From an uncultured Clostridia bacterium (lineage in GTDB: Bacteria > Bacillota > Clostridia > Christensenellales > Borkfalkiaceae): DNA of 15,375 nt. Location: contig CANPZH010000019.1 in NCBI GenBank assembly GCA_947589335.1, positions 1 to 15,375 of the forward strand. The letters run 5' to 3'. The position numbers and the translations under genes are program-made. Below, piece by piece: positions 12,116 through 15,375 of this stretch (position 1 is the first letter of the stretch; each line of letters starts with the position of its first letter). The notes beneath the pieces were generated by a model that worked only from the letters and a program-made list of their open reading frames with translations, ran no database searches and was not told the DNA's origin.

Positions 12116-12610
12116 ATGAAGCGTTCAAAAAAGGGACTTGTGACCGGCCTGTTTTTGGCGGTCGTCTTGTGTTTGCCGATCTTCTTTGCGGTCGGTTGCG
12201 ACTTAGGCGGAGCGAGTGACCAGAGTTCTATCAGCCAATTTTATGATGCCGTTGTGGAATCGCAGACTCATCTCGACACCGTAGCCGACACGATCTACAG
12301 CTATTGGTATGATGCGATCTATAAGGATAAATACAGCGGAAGCATAGATCGTGCGATCGCGTACGCGCTGTCCGACTGCAGCGAAGATATTGATTTTGTC
12401 AAGACAAACGAAACGACGATCCAAGCGCTCTACAAGGACGTGCGGGATTCCGAATTAAAGAGCGAGGTGAAAGAGGTCATGACCGCATATGGCGATTATT
12501 ATGAATTTGTCATCAATGTCAGCGGCTCCTTCAAGTCGTATTCGGAAAACAAGGAAACTTATAAAAAAGCGCTTGCAACTGCACTGAAACATCTTTCTTT
12601 GGAGCTGTAA
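12116..12610 (+). CDS. Small lipoprotein of unknown function, target of the XRE repressor
   Basis: 164 aa. A basic N terminus (MKRSKKG), a hydrophobic core (LVTGLFLAVVLCLPIFFAV) and a lipobox ending AVGC form a type II signal peptide, with Cys28 the probable lipidated residue. The mature part (about 136 aa) is acidic, serine/tyrosine-rich and apparently helical, for example QFYDAVVESQTHLDTVADTIYSYWYDAIY and a C-terminal KETYKKALATALKHLSLEL. I recognise no named domain. It would be anchored on the outer face of the membrane. AAGGAG is well placed before the ATG. The gene is visibly AT-richer than its neighbours, has its own promoter with an operator in the spacer, and ends at a terminator, so gene plus repressor form a self-contained cassette. 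Confidence 0.87.
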   Translation: MKRSKKGLVTGLFLAVVLCLPIFFAVGCDLGGASDQSSISQFYDAVVESQTHLDTVADTIYSYWYDAIYKDKYSGSIDRAIAYALSDCSEDIDFVKTNETTIQALYKDVRDSELKSEVKEVMTAYGDYYEFVINVSGSFKSYSENKETYKKALATALKHLSLEL

Positions 12611-12631
12611 CCGAATTTCTTGCTATTTTTG

Positions 12632-12662
12632 ACGGACAGTCTCTATCGGCTGTCCGTTTTTT
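12632..12662 (+). terminator. Intrinsic terminator of the lipoprotein gene
   Basis: ACGGACAG (12632-12639) pairs with CTGTCCGT (12650-12657) around a 10-base loop and is followed by a run of T to 12662. It lies 22 bases after the lipoprotein stop. Confidence 0.88.
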
Positions 12663-12757
12663 CGTGTGCACTGCGCGGTTGAACGGGACCCCAACGCTCC
12701 TCTCTCTGCGCGGGCGAACGTTTGGAAGGCGATACGATTGTTTGCCTACGAAAGGGA

Positions 12758-12786
12758 AAGCGGTCTGACGAACCGTCAAACCGCTT
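12758..12786 (-). terminator. Hairpin downstream of leuS, possible weak terminator
   Basis: AAGCGGT (12758-12764) pairs with ACCGCTT (12780-12786), with an inner TGACG/CGTCA stem (12766-12770, 12774-12778) and a single mismatch between. On the minus strand it lies 46 bases past the leuS stop and is followed by TTTCCCTTTC, a broken T run. The rest of 12663-12832 shows nothing recognisable. Confidence 0.55.
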
Positions 12787-12832
12787 AGTTCTGAATCCCT
12801 ATGAAAGGTTATTTGCCTGTTTTTTGTTTCGG

Positions 12833-15259
12833 TCAGCCGACGATGAGGTTGACGAGACGCTTGGGAACGACGATGCACTTGCGCACGGTCTTGCCCTCGG
12901 CGCGCTGTATCACCTCGGGGAGGGCGCGGACGAGCGCTTCGATCTCTTCCCCGGAGGCGCCGCTCGGGATCATCGCCTTGCAGACGATCTTGCTGTTGAC
13001 CTGGACGGCATATTCCGTCTCGTCGAGCACGAGCTTTGCGGGGTCCTCCACGGGGTAAGGCTGTTCGAAGATGAAGCCCTTGCCGCCGGTCTGATCCCAG
13101 AGTTCCTCGGCAAAGTGCGGGGCGCAGGGGGCGAGCAGGAGCAGGAAGTCCTTGACGACCGACTTGAGGAAGGCGCAGTTCTTTTCGGGGAGCGCGTCGT
13201 ATTTGCAGATCGCGTTCAGAAGTTCCATGAGGCGGGCGACGGCGGTATTGAAGGAGAATCCCTCCAGATCGCGCGTCACTCTGCCGATCGCGTAGTGGCG
13301 GGCGTAGTCGAGCGCCTTCTCCTCCGCGCCGTAGCTCCCCTCGGAGGAGGGATAGTTCTTGATCTTCAGGACCGTCTTTTCGATGCGGTCGAGGAAGCGT
13401 GCGATCGCCTTGATGCCGTCGTCGCTCCACGGTCCGCCCTCGGTGTAGGAGAAGCCGAACATCAAGTAGAGACGGAATGCGTCCGAGCCGTACTCCTCGA
13501 CGTATTCGTCGGGGGAGACGATGTTCCCGTGCGACTTGGACATGCGGTTGCCGTCCGGGCCGAGGATCACGCCCTGGTGCACGAGCCGCTTGAAGGGCTC
13601 GTCGAAATCGAGATACCCCATATCGCGCAGCGCCTTCGTCAGGAAGCGCGCATAGAGGAGGTGCATGCAGGCATGCTCGGCGCCGCCGACGTAGGTATCG
13701 ACGGGGAGGAGACGGTCGACCTTGTTGCGGTCGAAGGGGGCGCGGTCGTTCTGCGCGTCCGCATAGCGGAGATAGTACCAGCTCGAACAGACGAAGGTAT
13801 CGAGCGTATCGGGATCGCGGGTCGCCTCGCCTCCGCAGACGGGGCAGACCGTGTGCATGAACTTTTCGTGTTTTGCGAGCGGGGATTTCCCGTCCGGACG
13901 GAACTCCACGTCATAGGGGAGCTCGACGGGCAGATCCTTTTCGGGAACGGGTACGGTGCCGCAGACGGGGCAGTAGATGATCGGGATGGGCGCGCCCCAA
14001 TACCGCTGGCGGGAGACGAGCCAGTCGCGCAGGCGGTAGTTGACCTTCTTGCCGCCCTTGCCGATCTTTGCGATGTGGTTCGCCACCTCGTCGCGCGCCT
14101 CCTCGCCGGAGAGCCCGTCGAAATCCACCGAACCGACCATGATCCCGTCCTGCGTATAGGGAAGTTCCGTCTCGCCCTCGACGTTCTCGATGACTTTCAC
14201 GATCGGAAGGCCGTACTTCGTCGCGAAGGCGAAGTCGCGCTCGTCGTGTGCGGGGACTGCCATCACCGCGCCCGTCCCATAGGAGTAGAGCACGTAGTCG
14301 GCGAGCCAGACGGGGACCTTCTTGCCGTTGACGGGGTTGGTGCAGTATGCGCCCGTGAAGACGCCCGTCTTTTCCCGCGCCGTCGAGAGGCGGTCGATCT
14401 CGTTCGCCTTGGACGCCTGTTCGATGTACGCCTCCACCGCCGCCCGGCATTCCTCCGTCGCGATCTTTCTCGCCAGGGGATGTTCGGGCGCGAGCACGAC
14501 GTAGCTCACGCCGAAGACGGTGTCGCAGCGGGTCGTGAAGACCTTGATCTTATCGCCGCTGTCGCAGTCGAACTCGATCTCGCACCCCGTGGAGCGTCCG
14601 ATCCAGTTCTTCTGCATGAGTTTTGTCTTTTCGGGCCAGTCAAGCTCTTCGAGCCCGCTGAGGAGCTCCTCCGCGTATTCCGTGATCTTGAAAAACCACT
14701 GCGTCAGGTTCTTGCGGACGACCGTCGTTCCGCAGCGTTCGCAGGCGCCGTCGATGACCTGTTCGTTGGCGAGCACCGTCGAGCAGGATGGGCACCAGTT
14801 GACGGGAGCCTCCTTGCGATAGGCGAGCCCCTTCTTATAGAGCTGGAGGAACATCCACTGCGTCCACTTGTAATATTCGGGGACGCAGGTCTTGACCTCC
14901 GCCGACCAGTCGAACATGGCGCCCATGGCGCGGAGCTGGCCCTCCATCGTCTCGATGTTCTTCTCGGTGGAGTCCTTGGGGTGCACGCCCGTCTTGATCG
15001 CATAGTTCTCGGCGGGGAGCCCGAACGCGTCGAAGCCGATCGGCTGGAAGACGTTGTAGCCCTGCATCCGCTTGAACCGCGCATAGGAATCGGCGGGACC
15101 GTAGTTGTACCAGTGCCCGATGTGCAGCTTCGCCCCGGAGGGATAGGAGAACATCTCGAGCACATATTTCTTCGGTTTGTCGCTCTTCTCTTCGAATCGG
15201 TTGAACCCGGCTTTCTCCCAACGGGCCTGCCACTTGCGTTCAACTTCTTTCATGTTCAT
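12833..15259 (-). CDS. leuS: Leucyl-tRNA synthetase
   Basis: 808 aa from the chosen start, normal for bacterial LeuRS (about 800-860). Charges tRNA-Leu with leucine and hydrolyses mischarged products in its CP1 editing domain. Visible are the class I motif HIGH (46-49, in SYPSGAKLHIGHWYNYGPADSYARFKRMQGYNV), the zinc ribbon WCPSCSTVLANEQVIDGACERCG, the editing-domain CDTVFGVSYVVLAPEHP and TGAVMAVPAHDERDFAFA, a second cysteine group (CPVCGTVPVP, CPVCGGEA), the KMSKS loop as RMSKSHGN and the C-terminal anticodon-binding region. The frame extends to a TTG at 15268, which lies very close to AAGGA. I prefer the ATG at 15259, with an ATG at 15253 also possible. A promoter lies about 40 bases upstream, and the leader is too short for a T-box. 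Confidence 0.96.
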   Translation of the reverse strand: MNMKEVERKWQARWEKAGFNRFEEKSDKPKKYVLEMFSYPSGAKLHIGHWYNYGPADSYARFKRMQGYNVFQPIGFDAFGLPAENYAIKTGVHPKDSTEKNIETMEGQLRAMGAMFDWSAEVKTCVPEYYKWTQWMFLQLYKKGLAYRKEAPVNWCPSCSTVLANEQVIDGACERCGTTVVRKNLTQWFFKITEYAEELLSGLEELDWPEKTKLMQKNWIGRSTGCEIEFDCDSGDKIKVFTTRCDTVFGVSYVVLAPEHPLARKIATEECRAAVEAYIEQASKANEIDRLSTAREKTGVFTGAYCTNPVNGKKVPVWLADYVLYSYGTGAVMAVPAHDERDFAFATKYGLPIVKVIENVEGETELPYTQDGIMVGSVDFDGLSGEEARDEVANHIAKIGKGGKKVNYRLRDWLVSRQRYWGAPIPIIYCPVCGTVPVPEKDLPVELPYDVEFRPDGKSPLAKHEKFMHTVCPVCGGEATRDPDTLDTFVCSSWYYLRYADAQNDRAPFDRNKVDRLLPVDTYVGGAEHACMHLLYARFLTKALRDMGYLDFDEPFKRLVHQGVILGPDGNRMSKSHGNIVSPDEYVEEYGSDAFRLYLMFGFSYTEGGPWSDDGIKAIARFLDRIEKTVLKIKNYPSSEGSYGAEEKALDYARHYAIGRVTRDLEGFSFNTAVARLMELLNAICKYDALPEKNCAFLKSVVKDFLLLLAPCAPHFAEELWDQTGGKGFIFEQPYPVEDPAKLVLDETEYAVQVNSKIVCKAMIPSGASGEEIEALVRALPEVIQRAEGKTVRKCIVVPKRLVNLIVG

Positions 15260-15294
15260 AAAAATCAAGCCGTCCTTTTTGTCATATATGGTCT

Positions 15295-15323
15295 ATTGTA
15301 CTCCGCGGAGGCGGGAAAGTCAA
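15295..15323 (-). promoter_or_regulatory. Sigma-A promoter of leuS
   Basis: On the minus strand TTGACT (15318-15323) and TACAAT (15295-15300) are separated by 17 bases. The start point would be near 15288, giving a leader of about 30 nt. The remaining bases to 15375 show no recognisable feature. Confidence 0.82.
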
Positions 15324-15375
15324 GCGGGCAGGTCGGCTTTTGCGAAAAAGGGCAGAAAAAAAGCGGAAGCGGGGG

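Noticed and set aside
11811..12610. Toxin-antitoxin pair (XRE antitoxin plus toxin)
   Set aside because: The genes are divergent, the partner has a lipoprotein signal peptide rather than a toxin fold, and the operators are built into separate promoters.
12531..13430. Minus-strand open frame overlapping the leuS 3' end and the lipoprotein gene
   Set aside because: Out-of-frame reading of leuS that continues through intergenic sequence and the lipoprotein terminator; no motif.

Overview
The window looks like chromosomal DNA of a fairly GC-rich member of the Clostridia (Firmicutes/Bacillota), possibly an uncultured gut-type lineage near Christensenellales. That placement is an inference from gene content: a DUF4364 protein, a TSCPD mini-protein, a histidine-less HPr-like protein, type III pantothenate kinase, an ECF transporter S component, good Shine-Dalgarno sites and sigma-A-type promoters with 17-bp spacers. 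No rRNA or other decisive marker is present.

Layout. 1-180: two minus-strand tRNA genes (Arg-TCT, cut by the window edge, and Gly-TCC) with their promoter. 304-1479: a Cof-type HAD phosphatase with its own extended -10 promoter, meeting a small DUF1294 membrane protein tail to tail. 1530-4326: purH followed closely by a single-chain iron-sulfur L-serine dehydratase, closed by a strong bidirectional terminator. 4340-5508: a minus-strand run, HPr-like, then DUF4364, then TSCPD protein. 5528-6864: a divergent operon of an unrecognised 237-aa protein and a Nudix ADP-ribose pyrophosphatase. 6865-7397: about 530 bases without a gene, full of hairpins and a repeat element bounded by inverted repeats. 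7398-7601: a tiny Gly/Asn/Cys-rich membrane protein. 7718-10640: a promoter, a structured-looking leader, then ECF S component, coaX and hom, joined by 4-base start/stop overlaps and closed by a terminator. 10641-11483: a RimK-like ATP-grasp ligase whose ATG directly abuts that terminator. 11484-11784: a repeat-rich spacer. 11785-12662: a compact two-gene module, an XRE repressor and a divergent lipoprotein, sharing a control region. 12833-15323: leuS on the minus strand.

How the genes work together. Most of the window is housekeeping: purine synthesis, serine breakdown, pantothenate uptake and phosphorylation toward CoA, the aspartate-family step to threonine and methionine, and leucyl-tRNA charging. 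The part most like an undescribed system is the XRE/lipoprotein pair. Two copies of a 17-bp dyad (6-bp arms, 5-bp spacer) lie in the shared control region. One exactly fills the 17-bp spacer between -35 and -10 of the lipoprotein promoter. The other fills the corresponding place upstream of the repressor's own -10, and the repressor message appears to be leaderless. The pair is AT-richer than its surroundings and sits between repeats and leuS, so it looks like an accessory insertion.

Other points of interest are PurH with substitutions at positions normally conserved in both active sites, a Crh/HPr-like protein without the phosphorylatable histidine, and a dispersed family of small inverted-repeat elements.
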